Origin: Spongiactinospora sp. TRM90649
GTDB taxonomy: Bacteria; Actinomycetota; Actinomycetes; Streptosporangiales; Streptosporangiaceae
Length of the DNA stretch: 64,000 bases
Assembly: GCF_029382225.1 (NCBI RefSeq)
Contig: NZ_JARLTC010000013.1
Coordinates: forward strand, 1-64,000
Direction of reading: 5' to 3'
Shown here: positions 9,219 to 17,267 of the stretch, in pieces
Layout: the number at the start of each line of letters is the position of its first letter
Numbering within the stretch: position 1 is the stretch's first letter
The notes under the pieces: generated by a model
The model's database searches: none
The model's input: the letters and a program-made list of their open reading frames with translations, nothing else
Told to the model about the DNA's origin: nothing
Position numbers and translations under genes: made by a program

Positions 9219-9698
9219 GTGACGCACTCTGTGAACATGAACGAAAATACTGAACTGACCCGAAGCGATGAGATGTCCCTCGCCGGTGCGGCCCTGCGCG
9301 GCGCCCCGTGGAAGGCCGCCGCGATCAGCGGTGGCGTCATCGCCGCGGCCAACTGGCTGATGGGCGTGCTGCTCCCGGGCCCCGCCGACCTCACCACGTC
9401 GCTCGGGCTGGGCATCACGCTGTTCGCCCTGGTGGCCTCGATCGGCGCGATCTCCCGGCCGAACACGGCCGACCGGGTGACCCGCCAGGCGCGGCTGTGG
9501 TCGCTGGGGCACCCGTTCAGGTTCGCGCTCTACCCGGCCGCCGCCGCGGCGATCCTGATGTACCCGGTGCAGCTCGTGTTCGATCGGGAAGGCATGTTCG
9601 GCGCGGCCTGGGACGCCCTGTGGGGCGGCGCGGTGGTCTACGTGATCGCCGCCGTGCTGACCGTCGCCCTCAAGGGACGCGCCACCCAGAGCCGCTGA
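9219..9698 (+). CDS. Small integral membrane protein of unknown function
   Basis: About 159 aa from GTG 9219. Four hydrophobic segments are visible: roughly residues 35-55, 60-78, 105-125 and 135-152. Between the second and third lies a basic loop (RPNTADRVTRQARL). No catalytic motif is seen. An AGGTGG at 9210-9215 precedes GTG 9219, but very closely; in-frame starts at 9231 (GTG) and 9237 (ATG) are equally possible. It is divergent from the acetyltransferase gene and stands alone. I do not recognise the family. Confidence 0.65.
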   Translation: MTHSVNMNENTELTRSDEMSLAGAALRGAPWKAAAISGGVIAAANWLMGVLLPGPADLTTSLGLGITLFALVASIGAISRPNTADRVTRQARLWSLGHPFRFALYPAAAAAILMYPVQLVFDREGMFGAAWDALWGGAVVYVIAAVLTVALKGRATQSR

Positions 9699-9753
9699 GG
9701 TGGGCGGCCCGAGCACGGCCAGGCGAGCCCGTCCGACCCCTGGGCCGGACCGG

Positions 9754-10149
9754 CTAGGTGGCCCGCGCCGCCCGCTCCGCCTCGCCGCGTACCACGCAGA
9801 ACTCGTTGCCCTCGGGGTCGAGCAAGGTCATCCACCCGGTGCCGTCGGCGTTGCGGTGGTCCTCGTGCGACTCGGCCCCGAGTGCGATGAGACGCTCGAT
9901 CTCCTCGTCCCTGGTGGCGTCGTCGACCGGCCAGACGTCGAGGTGCAACCGGTTCTTGACCGTCTTGCCCTCAGGAACCCGGATGAACAGCAGCAGGGGC
10001 TGGCGCGGCCGGTCGGCGGGTGACTCGATGAGCACCTCGTCGTCGCCGGGCTCGTAGCCGACGATTGGCCAGCCCGTGGCACGGCTCCACCACTGCGCCA
10101 GCTCATGCGGCCGTTCGCAGTCGAACGTGATCGTGTGAATGCCAATCAT
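9754..10149 (-). CDS. VOC (glyoxalase/bleomycin-resistance fold) family protein
   Basis: About 131 aa with one pair of beta-alpha-beta-beta-beta modules. Features are the start MIGIHTITFDCERPHELAQWW, the LHLDVWPVDD strand in the middle and the C-terminal LLDPEGNEFCVV typical of the family. Possible metal ligands are His5, His in LHLDV and Glu in GNEF. ATG 10149 is preferred because an upstream start at 10185 only adds a non-homologous tail. The product may be an uncharacterised enzyme or a drug-binding protein. It lies 52 bp downstream of the gdx stop region in the same orientation, so it could be read through from the guanidine-controlled transcript (inference). Confidence 0.82.
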   Translation of the reverse strand: MIGIHTITFDCERPHELAQWWSRATGWPIVGYEPGDDEVLIESPADRPRQPLLLFIRVPEGKTVKNRLHLDVWPVDDATRDEEIERLIALGAESHEDHRNADGTGWMTLLDPEGNEFCVVRGEAERAARAT

Positions 10150-10201
10150 TTGGTCAGCCAATCGTCCGCACGGCTGACCGGTCAAATCGTTTCCCGCCTG
10201 G

Positions 10202-10528
10202 TCAGGCCGCCGCGTTGCTCGCGAGGTTGAGGCCCACCACGCCGGCCAGGATGAGCAGGATGGACCCGCTCCGCAGGGGCGTGATGTCGTCGCCCAGCGC
10301 GATCATGCCGAGCGCGGCCGTACCGACGGCGCCGATGCCGGTCCACACCGCGTAGGCGGTGCCCACCTGGAGGTCCTTCAGCGCCAGTGCCAGCAGCCCG
10401 AAGCTGAGCACCGCGAACACCAGGAAGGACACTCCCCACCAGATCTGGCTGAACCCGTTGGACATCTTCAGCGAGTACGCCATCGCGACTTCGAACAACC
10501 CTGCGACGACGACGAGAATCCAGGCCAT
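10202..10528 (-). CDS. gdx: Guanidinium exporter of the SMR family (Gdx, formerly SugE)
   Basis: A 108-aa small multidrug resistance protein with four transmembrane helices, working as an antiparallel dimer that exchanges guanidinium for protons. The essential Glu13 lies in MAWILVVVAGLFEV, and the QVGTAYAVWTGIGAVG segment in helix 3 matches Gdx/SugE more closely than EmrE-type drug pumps. ATG 10528 has an upstream GAGAGGAAGAAG ribosome-binding stretch. A guanidine-III riboswitch lies 31 nt upstream of the start codon (10560-10599), which strongly supports guanidinium as the natural substrate. The length is normal for the family (105-110 aa). Confidence 0.93.
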   Translation of the reverse strand: MAWILVVVAGLFEVAMAYSLKMSNGFSQIWWGVSFLVFAVLSFGLLALALKDLQVGTAYAVWTGIGAVGTAALGMIALGDDITPLRSGSILLILAGVVGLNLASNAAA

Positions 10529-10559
10529 GATCTTCTTCCTCTCACGGACGGTCACGGGT

Positions 10560-10599
10560 GCGTCGTCTTGTCGAACCGGGTACGGCGCGTCTCGTCCGG
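10560..10599 (-). promoter_or_regulatory. Guanidine-III riboswitch (ykkC-III / mini-family class III)
   Basis: The minus strand reads CCGGACGAGACGCGCCGT, then ACCCGG, then TTCGACAAGACGACGC. This is nearly identical to the crystallised Thermobifida fusca guanidine-III aptamer as I remember it (CCGGACGAG, GCGCCGU ACCCGG, ACAAGACGGCGC). The pairing CCGG/CCGG and the pseudoknot between GCGCCGU and ACGACGC are kept, with one C-A mismatch in the second. Its 3' end is 31 nt before the gdx ATG and close to the ribosome-binding site, so control is probably at translation initiation. Found by reading, not by covariance search. Confidence 0.88.
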
Positions 10600-10629
10600 G
10601 AGAGCCGGAAAGGCCCTTCGCCACCGACG

Positions 10630-11436
10630 TTAGCAAACGTCCCAGGAAAGGGTGAACCAGGTCGGCCGGGCCCGCGGCCACACCCCCAGTTCCTCCGCCG
10701 CGCGCGCGACCTCCCCGGCACGGGCCGGGTCCAGGCACAGGCGACGGCACACGCCCGCGGCCATCTCGTCCACCGAGGCGTATCCGCCGTCCGGCGCGAG
10801 GTGCGTACGTGACGTGACCGTCTGACCGAGCGCCCTCGCCAGCTCCGCCACGTCGTCGGCGACCGGGCCGGTGGGCCTGGTGACGCCGTGGAAGTGCAGC
10901 CACAGCGGGGCCGTCCAGCTCGTCGGATGCCGCTCGGGGAGTTCCACGACGACCCGGTGGTGGGCGTGCGCCGTCAGTTCGCTCAGGAAGGCGGCCAGGT
11001 CGGGCACGTTGAACACCACGTGCGCGCTCATCACGACGTCGGCGGCGGGGGTGCGTTCGGCGACGTCGGGCCAGCGGCCCTCGACGGTCGCCACTTCGGG
11101 CGCGCGTTCCCGCAGGTCGGCCAGCATGCCGGGGTTCTCGTCCACGGCGATCAGCCGCGCGTCGCGGGCGGTGGCGGCGGGCAGGCTCGCGGCCCCTGTG
11201 CCCGCGCCGACGTCGAGCAGCGTCCCGCCCTCCGGCAGGGCCTCGCACACGGTCTCGTAGGTGACGCCGCCGGGTTCGGCGAGCAGCGCCTCGGTACGGC
11301 GGGCGAACCGCGACACCTGGAGCCCCCACGGATCGACCGGCGCCGCGGCCAGAATGTCCTCGGGGATCGCCCACGCCGCCAGGGCCGCGCGCCAGCGGGC
11401 GTCGAGGGAGGCTACCCGCGAAGTGAGATCTGTCAT
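10630..11436 (-). CDS. Class I SAM-dependent methyltransferase
   Basis: A 268-aa cytoplasmic protein. The SAM-binding motif I is TLLDVGAGTGAASLPAA (about residues 72-88), with the acidic end of strand 2 in LIAVDENPGM, motif II around ADVVMSAHVVFNV and a family-like ending with PRARPTWFTLSW. The substrate is unknown. It is divergent from the fadE-like gene at 11532. Downstream it meets the riboswitch leader of gdx only 31 bp after its stop, but that leader has to start within this gene's 3' end or just after it, so the two could also be one transcript. Confidence 0.85.
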   Translation of the reverse strand: MTDLTSRVASLDARWRAALAAWAIPEDILAAAPVDPWGLQVSRFARRTEALLAEPGGVTYETVCEALPEGGTLLDVGAGTGAASLPAATARDARLIAVDENPGMLADLRERAPEVATVEGRWPDVAERTPAADVVMSAHVVFNVPDLAAFLSELTAHAHHRVVVELPERHPTSWTAPLWLHFHGVTRPTGPVADDVAELARALGQTVTSRTHLAPDGGYASVDEMAAGVCRRLCLDPARAGEVARAAEELGVWPRARPTWFTLSWDVC

Positions 11437-11489
11437 GTATCCGGATTACCCTGCTTGACCCCTGTTACTGGCGGGTAGCATTAACGTAG

Positions 11490-11509
11490 GTTACTGACTA
11501 GTACGTAAC
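11490..11509. promoter_or_regulatory. Imperfect 20-bp inverted repeat, candidate operator of the fadE-like gene
   Basis: GTTACTGACTAGTACGTAAC reads the same on both strands at 16 of 20 positions, centred on ACTAGT. It sits 22 bp before ATG 11532. A second, related stretch (GTTACTGGCGGGTAGCATTAAC) lies just upstream at about 11464-11485. TetR-type fatty-acid regulators bind such sites in other actinomycetes, but no regulator gene is adjacent here, so the binding protein is unknown. Confidence 0.45.
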
Positions 11510-11531
11510 ATGCCGGACGGAGGCCGCCGTT

Positions 11532-13343
11532 ATGGGTCACTACAAGAGCAACGTGCGGGACCTGGAGTTCAACCTGTTCGAGGTGCTGGGCAGGCGCGAG
11601 CTTCTGGGCGCCGGCCGCTACGCGGACCTCGACGAGGAGACCGCGCGCAGCATCCTCGACGAGATGAGCCGCCTGGCCTCGGGCGCGCTGGCCGACTCCT
11701 TCGAGGAGGGCGACCGCAACCCGCCGGTCTTCGATCCGGCCGCCTCCACCGTGACCCTGCCGGAGGGCTTCAAGAAGTCGTACCGCGCGCTCACCGAGGG
11801 CGGCTGGGGCCAGCTCGGCCTGCCCCCCGAGCTGGGCGGTCCCGGCATTCCACCGAGCCTGGTCTGGGCCGCCTCGGAGATGGTCCTCGGCGCGAACCCG
11901 GCCGTCTACATGTACGCCGGGGGCGCCAGCTTCGCCCACACCCTGTGGACGGTGGGCACCGAGGAGCAGAAGCGCTTCGCCGAGATGGCCATCGACCGCG
12001 GCTGGGGCTCCACCATGGTGCTCACCGAGCCGGACGCCGGATCGGACGTGGGCGCGGGCCGTACCAAGGCGATCCTCCAGCCCGACGGCACCTGGCACAT
12101 CGAGGGCGTCAAGCGGTTCATCACCAGCGCCGAGCACGACCTCACCGAGAACATCTTCCACCTGGTGCTCGCCCGCCCCGAGGGCGCCGGGCCCGGCACC
12201 AAGGGCCTGTCGATGTTCGTGGTACCGAAGTACCTGGTCGACCTGGAGACCGGCGAGCTGGGCGAGCGCAACGGCGTCTACGTGACCAATGTCGAGAAGA
12301 AGATGGGCCTGAAGGTCTCCACGACCTGCGAGCTGACCTTCGGCGACCGGCACCCGGCCGTGGGCACCCTGGTCGGCGACGTGCACCAGGGCATCAAGCA
12401 GATGTTCATGATCATCGAACACGCCCGGATGATGGTCGGCACCAAGGCCATCGCCACGCTGTCCACCGGCTACCTCAACGCGCTGGCCTTCGCCAAGGAG
12501 CGGGTGCAGGGCTCGGACATGGTCAACATGACCGACAAGACCGCTCCCCGGGTGACCATCATCAACCACCCGGACGTACGCCGTGAGCTGATGCTCCAGA
12601 AGACGTACGCCGAGGGCATGCGGGCGCTCGTCCTCTACACCGCGACTTTCCAGGACGCCGTCCAGATGGACGCGGCCGACGAGCACGCGGCGGCCATGAA
12701 CGACCTGCTGCTGCCCATCGTGAAGGGCGTCGGCTCCGAGCGCTCCTACGAGCTGCTCTCCCGCTCGCTACAGACCCTGGGCGGCTCCGGCTACCTGCAG
12801 GACTACCCGATCGAGCAGTACATCAGGGACGCCAAGATCGACTCCCTCTACGAGGGCACCACGGCGATCCAGGGCATGGACCTGTTCTTCCGCAAGATCC
12901 TGCGCAACCAGGGCACCGCGCTGCGCGCGCTGATCGCCGACATCGAGGCGTTCGCCTCCTCCGAGGCGGGCAACGGCCGGCTGAAGGAGGAGCGCAGGCT
13001 GCTGGCCGAGGCCACCGCCGCGGTCACCGCCATGGGCGACACGATGGCGGGCTGGGCCATCAACTCCCTGGAGACCCCCCAGGAGGTCTACAAGGTCGGC
13101 CTGAACACCACCCGCTTCCTGCTCGCGCTGGGCGACCTGGTGATCGGCTGGCTGCTGCTCCGCCAGGCCGAGGTGGCCCTGGCCGCGCTCGCCGATTCGG
13201 ACGAGGACCAGGCGTTCTACTCGGGCAAGGTCGCGGGCGCGTCGTTCTTCGCGCGGACCGTCCTGCCCCGGCTGCCCGCCGAGCGCCGGATCCTCGACGC
13301 CACCGGCCTCGACCTGATGGAACTGCACGAAGACGCCTTCTGA
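11532..13343 (+). CDS. Acyl-CoA dehydrogenase, FadE5 type
   Basis: A 603-aa FAD-dependent acyl-CoA dehydrogenase introducing the first double bond in beta-oxidation. It is strikingly like mycobacterial FadE5: the start [20 protein letters not shown], then [26 protein letters not shown] (FAD/substrate loop), [40 protein letters not shown] and [13 protein letters not shown]. It is longer than the 380-aa family core because it has the extra N-terminal and C-terminal domains of the FadE5/bacterial VLCAD-like group. The start ATG 11532 has a good GGAGG site at 11518-11522. The gene is monocistronic with an inverted repeat in its promoter. FadE5 accepts a broad range of chain lengths; the substrate here is inferred. 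Confidence 0.93.
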   Translation: MGHYKSNVRDLEFNLFEVLGRRELLGAGRYADLDEETARSILDEMSRLASGALADSFEEGDRNPPVFDPAASTVTLPEGFKKSYRALTEGGWGQLGLPPELGGPGIPPSLVWAASEMVLGANPAVYMYAGGASFAHTLWTVGTEEQKRFAEMAIDRGWGSTMVLTEPDAGSDVGAGRTKAILQPDGTWHIEGVKRFITSAEHDLTENIFHLVLARPEGAGPGTKGLSMFVVPKYLVDLETGELGERNGVYVTNVEKKMGLKVSTTCELTFGDRHPAVGTLVGDVHQGIKQMFMIIEHARMMVGTKAIATLSTGYLNALAFAKERVQGSDMVNMTDKTAPRVTIINHPDVRRELMLQKTYAEGMRALVLYTATFQDAVQMDAADEHAAAMNDLLLPIVKGVGSERSYELLSRSLQTLGGSGYLQDYPIEQYIRDAKIDSLYEGTTAIQGMDLFFRKILRNQGTALRALIADIEAFASSEAGNGRLKEERRLLAEATAAVTAMGDTMAGWAINSLETPQEVYKVGLNTTRFLLALGDLVIGWLLLRQAEVALAALADSDEDQAFYSGKVAGASFFARTVLPRLPAERRILDATGLDLMELHEDAF

Positions 13344-13468
13344 CGCATTCAGGCGCTGCCGCCGCCCCCCAAGGCAAATGAAGGGATAGACACCCGTTGT
13401 AGGTGGTGTGTTATCCATAGCCGGGTATGACGGCATCCGTACGTCGTGTTTACCAGCCGGAGGCAGTG

Positions 13469-13696
13469 ATGGGCGTCGGGGTCAGCATTTTCTTCCTCAC
13501 CCTGGGTGCGATCCTGAAATTCGCCATCAGCGACGACGTGCTCGGTGACGACATCAGCATCGACACGATCGGCCTGATCTTCATGATCGTCGGCGGTGCC
13601 GGAGTGGTCCTGAGCCTGGTCCTGGCCCCCCGCCGGGGGATCACCTCCGAAGACCGCCTGATGCACCGCGAGAACCAGCCCCCGCCCGACGCCTGA
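13469..13696 (+). CDS. Small two-helix membrane protein, DUF6458-like
   Basis: A 75-aa protein starting MGVGVSIFFLTLGAILKFAI, with a second helix around TIGLIFMIVGGAGVVLSLVL and a basic tail ending in RRGITSEDRL. This small two-helix pattern is common in actinobacteria and annotated DUF6458. ATG 13469 has GGAGG 10 nt upstream (CCGGAGGCAGTG) and fits the family; an ATG at 13427 would add 14 unrelated residues. No function is known. It runs toward the DoxX gene with only 6 bp between their stop codons. Confidence 0.72.
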   Translation: MGVGVSIFFLTLGAILKFAISDDVLGDDISIDTIGLIFMIVGGAGVVLSLVLAPRRGITSEDRLMHRENQPPPDA

Positions 13697-13702
13697 GAAT
13701 CG

Positions 13703-14215
13703 TCACGTGTTCCGCACGCGCCGCCGCAGGCGGATCGTGGTGGCCGGGTCGGCCACGATCCCCGCGGCCCACAGTGCCACACCGATGTAGACGATCTGCT
13801 CGGGAACGCGCTGCCACAGTGGCGTCGCCGGTTCCCCCGCGAAGGTCACTTCGGTCAGGGCCGCGTAGACGTTGGCCGGGAGGATGAGCACGAAGAGCAC
13901 GGCCAGGCAGATGCCCGCCGCTCGCCGGGTGGCGGACAGGAGGAGGCCGACAGCGCCCGCGAGTTCCAGAACGCCGGTCAGGTAGACCATGGCGGCCGGG
14001 AACGGGACGAACGGCGGGACCATGGCCACCATGTCAGCATGATTGGGCATGAAGGTCACATTCGATGGGACGAAGTGGGCACTGGCCGTCAGCACCAGCA
14101 TGACGGCCAGGCCATGCGCGGCGCTGACGCGCCACTCGGCGAAGCGGGTCACGCCGAACACCTTGCCCAGCAGGCGGAAACACAGCGTGGTCACGACGAG
14201 AACGATCAGAGTCAT
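13703..14215 (-). CDS. DoxX-like four-helix membrane protein
   Basis: A 170-aa protein with four hydrophobic segments (about residues 1-20, 35-50, 75-95, 100-120) and a C-terminal helix. The middle motif YLTGVLELAGAVGLLL resembles DoxX/DoxD family members, which are often linked to redox or stress functions. ATG 14215 is chosen because the strong AAGGAGGG at 14221-14231 sits 6-8 nt upstream; GTG 14224 would lie inside that site. Two tandem operator-like inverted repeats lie immediately upstream (14230-14273), so repression is likely. No function is established. Confidence 0.75.
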   Translation of the reverse strand: MTLIVLVVTTLCFRLLGKVFGVTRFAEWRVSAAHGLAVMLVLTASAHFVPSNVTFMPNHADMVAMVPPFVPFPAAMVYLTGVLELAGAVGLLLSATRRAAGICLAVLFVLILPANVYAALTEVTFAGEPATPLWQRVPEQIVYIGVALWAAGIVADPATTIRLRRRVRNT

Positions 14216-14229
14216 GGCACTCACCCTCC

Positions 14230-14273
14230 TTGGATAGTCATACTACCCAACATTGGATAGAAGTGCTATCCAA
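14230..14273. promoter_or_regulatory. Two tandem inverted repeats, candidate repressor operators
   Basis: TTGGATAG-N5-CTATCCAA at 14253-14273 is a perfect 8-bp inverted repeat. TTGGATAG-N5-CTACCCAA at 14230-14250 is the same with one mismatch. Their centres are 23 bp apart, about two helical turns, which suits cooperative binding of two dimers, and the first overlaps the ribosome-binding region of the DoxX gene. The regulator is missing: the stretch 14274-14502 to the right has no convincing coding sequence, although a short plus-strand reading from 14287 (MPHKKPGSRPRYDTG) begins like a TetR-type protein before losing sense. Confidence 0.6.
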
Positions 14274-14502
14274 TGGAGTGCTGGAAATGCCGCACAAGAA
14301 GCCCGGTTCGCGCCCGCGGTACGACACCGGGATCGATCGTGGGCGTTCACGAAGCCTGTTTCACCACGTCCTGCCCGCTGTGGCACCGCAAGGGTCTGCT
14401 GGACATGCCGAAGCACCGCCTCCGGGCAGAGGCCGGCGGCGGACCTGAGGGGCAGCGCTGGAACCGGGCGGCGGGCGGCAGCGCAGCCGGCGGCCCGGCA
14501 GG

Positions 14503-14796
14503 TCAGAGGTGGAACTGGGCGGCGGCCCGGCCGGCGGCGATGGGGGCGATGAGGCCGGTGATGATCTCGCGGTGGGCGGGGTGGTCGCGGTAGACGGCGT
14601 AGTCGTCCGCTGTGGCGAAGTCCGCGACGATCGCGAAGTCGTGGTTGCCGGAGTTGATTCCGGCGTCGGGGCCGCAGTGGTACGCCTGGATCTCGGGGAT
14701 GACCTCCGTGAGCCCCCGCAGGCGGGTGGCGATCTCGGTGATCTGGGTGTCGGTGGCCTCGTCGGACCAGTTCAACAGCACCATGTGGCGGAGCAT
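14503..14796 (-). CDS. Dabb-domain (stress-responsive A/B barrel) protein
   Basis: A 97-aa dimeric ferredoxin-like barrel. It starts MLRHMVLLNWSDEAT, with IQAYHCGPDAGINSGNHDFAIVADF in the middle and YRDHPAHREIITGLIAPIA near the end, the usual Dabb pattern. ATG 14796 is chosen because GAGAGGGG precedes it and the domain starts exactly there. Members include small-molecule cyclases and uncharacterised stress proteins; nothing in the context picks one. It lies 83 bp downstream of the Bkd group, which reads in the same direction but ends before it in the other order, so it is a separate unit upstream of nothing. Confidence 0.82.
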   Translation of the reverse strand: MLRHMVLLNWSDEATDTQITEIATRLRGLTEVIPEIQAYHCGPDAGINSGNHDFAIVADFATADDYAVYRDHPAHREIITGLIAPIAAGRAAAQFHL

Positions 14797-14878
14797 CCGC
14801 GTTCCCCTCTCGGCGTCTGCGCGCAACCCTATTCCCTCCCGTACGGCCGGGCCCCGAAAGGCCCGGCCGTACGGCGGT

Positions 14879-16273
14879 TCACGACCAGGCGAGGGCGCGG
14901 AGCGGGTCCTCCAGGATGTCGCCGACGTCGCGCAGGACCTTGGAGCCCACTTCGCCGTCGATGACCCGATGGTCGAAGGAGAGCGCCAGCGTGCAGATCT
15001 TGCGTGCCACGATCTGCCCGTCCACGACCCACGGCAGGTCCCTGATCTGGCCGAAGGCCAGGATCGCGGACTCGCCGGGGTTGATGATCGGGGTGCCGGT
15101 GTCCACGCCGAACACGCCCACGTTGGTGATGGTGATCGTGCCGCCCGACATGTCGGCGGGCTGGGTGCGGCCCGCCCTGGCGGTCTCCACCAGGGCGTTC
15201 ATGGCCCGTGCCAGCTCGACGAGGGGCAGCGCGTGGGCGTCCTTGACGTTGGGGACGATCAGCCCGCGCGGGGTGGCGGCGGCGATGCCGAGGTTGACGT
15301 AGTGCTTGACCACGATCTCCTGGGCGCTTTCGTCCCAGGTGGAGTTGATCATGGGGTGCCGGCGGGCCGCGACCAGCAGGGCCTTGGCCACCAGGAGCAG
15401 CGGGGAGACCTTGACCTCGGCGAAGTCGGGGGTGGCGCGCAGTTTGCGCACCGCCTCCATGGTCCCGGTCATGTCCACCTGGAGGAACTCGGTGACGTGC
15501 GGCGCGGAGAACGCCGACGCCATCATGGCCTGCGCGGTGGCCCGCCGTACGCCCTTGACCGGGATGCGCTCCTCGCCGCCGGCCGGACGCGCCGCGACGG
15601 GTGTCACGGCCGGGGGCGCGGACACCGCCGCGTGGACGTCGTCCCTGGTGACGGTGCCGTGCGGGCCGCTGCCCGCGATGGACGCGAGGTCCACCCCGAG
15701 GTCCTTGGCGAGCTTGCGCACGGGCGGCTTGGCCAGGACGCCGGGGGCCCTGGGGGCCGGAGCGGCCGGGGCCGCGGGCCTCGGAGGGGCCTCGGCGGGC
15801 GGCGCGACGGCCGGAGCCTGCGCGCTCGCCCCTCGCGGGGCGGAGGAGTCCCCCTTGCGGGGACGCCGCTTGGTGGTGCCCATCTTCACGCCGTAGCCCA
15901 CCAGCACCGGCTGGCGTTCCTCCTTCTGCGGAGCGGGCGCGGACGGCACCATGTCGTCGGCGAGCGCGGCCGTGCGCGCCTCCGGCTGAGCGCCCCCGCC
16001 CGCGCCTCCTCCCGAGGCCGCCTCGGGCGGGCCCGTGCCGTCGTCGACCGCGATGATGGGCAGGCCGACGTCGATCGTCTGCCCCTCCTCGGCCATCAGC
16101 GCGGCCACCACGCCCTCGAACGGGCAGGGCAGCTCGACCACGGCCTTGGCGGTCTCGATCTCCACGATGATCTGGTTGACCTTGACCTGGTCGCCCACCG
16201 CCACGTGCCAGCGGACGATCTCGGCCTCGGTCAGCCCCTCCCCGACGTCGGGGAGCTTGAACTCACGTCGCAT
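14879..16273 (-). CDS. bkdC: Branched-chain 2-oxoacid dehydrogenase E2 (dihydrolipoyl acyltransferase)
   Basis: A 464-aa core subunit that transfers branched acyl groups from E1 to CoA. Domains in order are: one lipoyl domain (1-76) with the lipoylated Lys43 in EIETAKAVVE; an Ala/Pro/Gly-rich linker (80-180); the E1/E3-binding peripheral subunit domain (181-216, KPPVRKLAKDLGVDL); and the catalytic acyltransferase domain (about 240-464) with His435 and Asp439 in FDHRVIDG. The ETAKA lipoyl motif instead of ETDKA is typical of actinobacterial Bkd proteins. The ATG follows the E1-beta stop after 13 bp, with GGGGAG as ribosome-binding site. It is the last gene of the Bkd operon; no E3 gene is near. 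Confidence 0.92.
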   Translation of the reverse strand: MRREFKLPDVGEGLTEAEIVRWHVAVGDQVKVNQIIVEIETAKAVVELPCPFEGVVAALMAEEGQTIDVGLPIIAVDDGTGPPEAASGGGAGGGAQPEARTAALADDMVPSAPAPQKEERQPVLVGYGVKMGTTKRRPRKGDSSAPRGASAQAPAVAPPAEAPPRPAAPAAPAPRAPGVLAKPPVRKLAKDLGVDLASIAGSGPHGTVTRDDVHAAVSAPPAVTPVAARPAGGEERIPVKGVRRATAQAMMASAFSAPHVTEFLQVDMTGTMEAVRKLRATPDFAEVKVSPLLLVAKALLVAARRHPMINSTWDESAQEIVVKHYVNLGIAAATPRGLIVPNVKDAHALPLVELARAMNALVETARAGRTQPADMSGGTITITNVGVFGVDTGTPIINPGESAILAFGQIRDLPWVVDGQIVARKICTLALSFDHRVIDGEVGSKVLRDVGDILEDPLRALAWS

Positions 16274-16286
16274 GCGTCGCTCCCCG

Positions 16287-17267
16287 TCAGTAGCCGAACG
16301 ACCGGTCCACCGCGTCCAGGACGCGGTCGAGGTCGGGCAGGTAGTGGTCTTCCAGCCGGGACGGCGGGTACGGCGTGGAGAATCCGCCCACCCGCAGCAC
16401 CGGCGCCTCCAGCCGGTAGAAGCAAAGCTCGGTGAGCCGCGCGGCCAGCTCGGCGCCGAACCCGTTGAACAGGGCCGCCTCGTGGACGACGACGCACCGG
16501 CCGGTGCGCCCGACGGACTCGGCGAGCGTCTCGGTGTCGAGGGGGTTGAGCGAGCGCAGGTCGATGACCTCGATCGACCGGCCGTCCTCCTCGGCCGCGG
16601 CGGCGGCCTCCAGGCAGGTCTTGACCATGGGCCCGTAGGCGAGCAGCGTGAGGTCGTCGCCGCGCCGCACGACGGTCGACTTCGTGAGCGGGCTCCACCG
16701 CGCCGAGCCCGAGGTGTCCACCTCGCCCTTCTCCCAGTAGCGCCGTTTGGGCTCGAAGAAGATGATCGGGTCGTCGCAGCGGATCGCCTGCTGGATCATC
16801 GCGTAGGCGTCGGCGGAGTTGGAGCAGGCCATCACGCGCAGCCCGGCGGTGTGGGTGAAGTACGCCTCGGGCGACTCGCTGTGGTGCTCGACCGCGCCGA
16901 TGCCGCCGCCGCAGGGGATGCGGACGACGACGGGCAGCTTGAGCGCGCCCAGCGAGCGCAGCGGCATCTTGGCGAGCTGGGTGATGATCTGGTCGGCGGC
17001 CGGGAAGACGAAGCCGTCGAACTGGATCTCGCAGACCGGCCGGTAGCCGCGCAGCGCCAGGCCGATCGCGGTGCCGATGATGCCGGACTCGGCGAGCGGG
17101 GTGTCGATGACGCGGCTCTCGCCGAAGTCCTTCTGCAGGCCGTCGGTGACGCGGAAGACGCCGCCGAGCTTGCCGACGTCCTCGCCCATGATGAGGACCT
17201 TGGGGTCGTCCTCCATGGCCTTGCGCAGGCCCTCGTTGATCGCCTTGGCGATGGTGAGCGTGGTCAT
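16287..17267 (-). CDS. bkdB: Branched-chain 2-oxoacid dehydrogenase E1 beta subunit
   Basis: A 326-aa subunit of the thiamine-diphosphate-dependent E1 heterotetramer. Family marks are VLIMGEDVGKLGGVFRVTDGL, RVIDTPLAESGIIGTAIG, PVCEIQFDGFVFPAADQI and the C-terminal transketolase domain with VIDLRSLNPLDTETLAESV and VHEAALFNGFGAELAA. The start ATG 17267 overlaps the E1-alpha stop by 4 nt (ATGA), a coupling that keeps the two subunits in equal amounts. The length is normal. Confidence 0.93.
   Translation of the reverse strand: MTTLTIAKAINEGLRKAMEDDPKVLIMGEDVGKLGGVFRVTDGLQKDFGESRVIDTPLAESGIIGTAIGLALRGYRPVCEIQFDGFVFPAADQIITQLAKMPLRSLGALKLPVVVRIPCGGGIGAVEHHSESPEAYFTHTAGLRVMACSNSADAYAMIQQAIRCDDPIIFFEPKRRYWEKGEVDTSGSARWSPLTKSTVVRRGDDLTLLAYGPMVKTCLEAAAAAEEDGRSIEVIDLRSLNPLDTETLAESVGRTGRCVVVHEAALFNGFGAELAARLTELCFYRLEAPVLRVGGFSTPYPPSRLEDHYLPDLDRVLDAVDRSFGY

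Noticed and set aside
14274..14502. Short plus-strand frames after the tandem operators as a TetR gene
   Set aside because: Only the first dozen residues look regulator-like; no helix-turn-helix or ligand domain follows in any frame.
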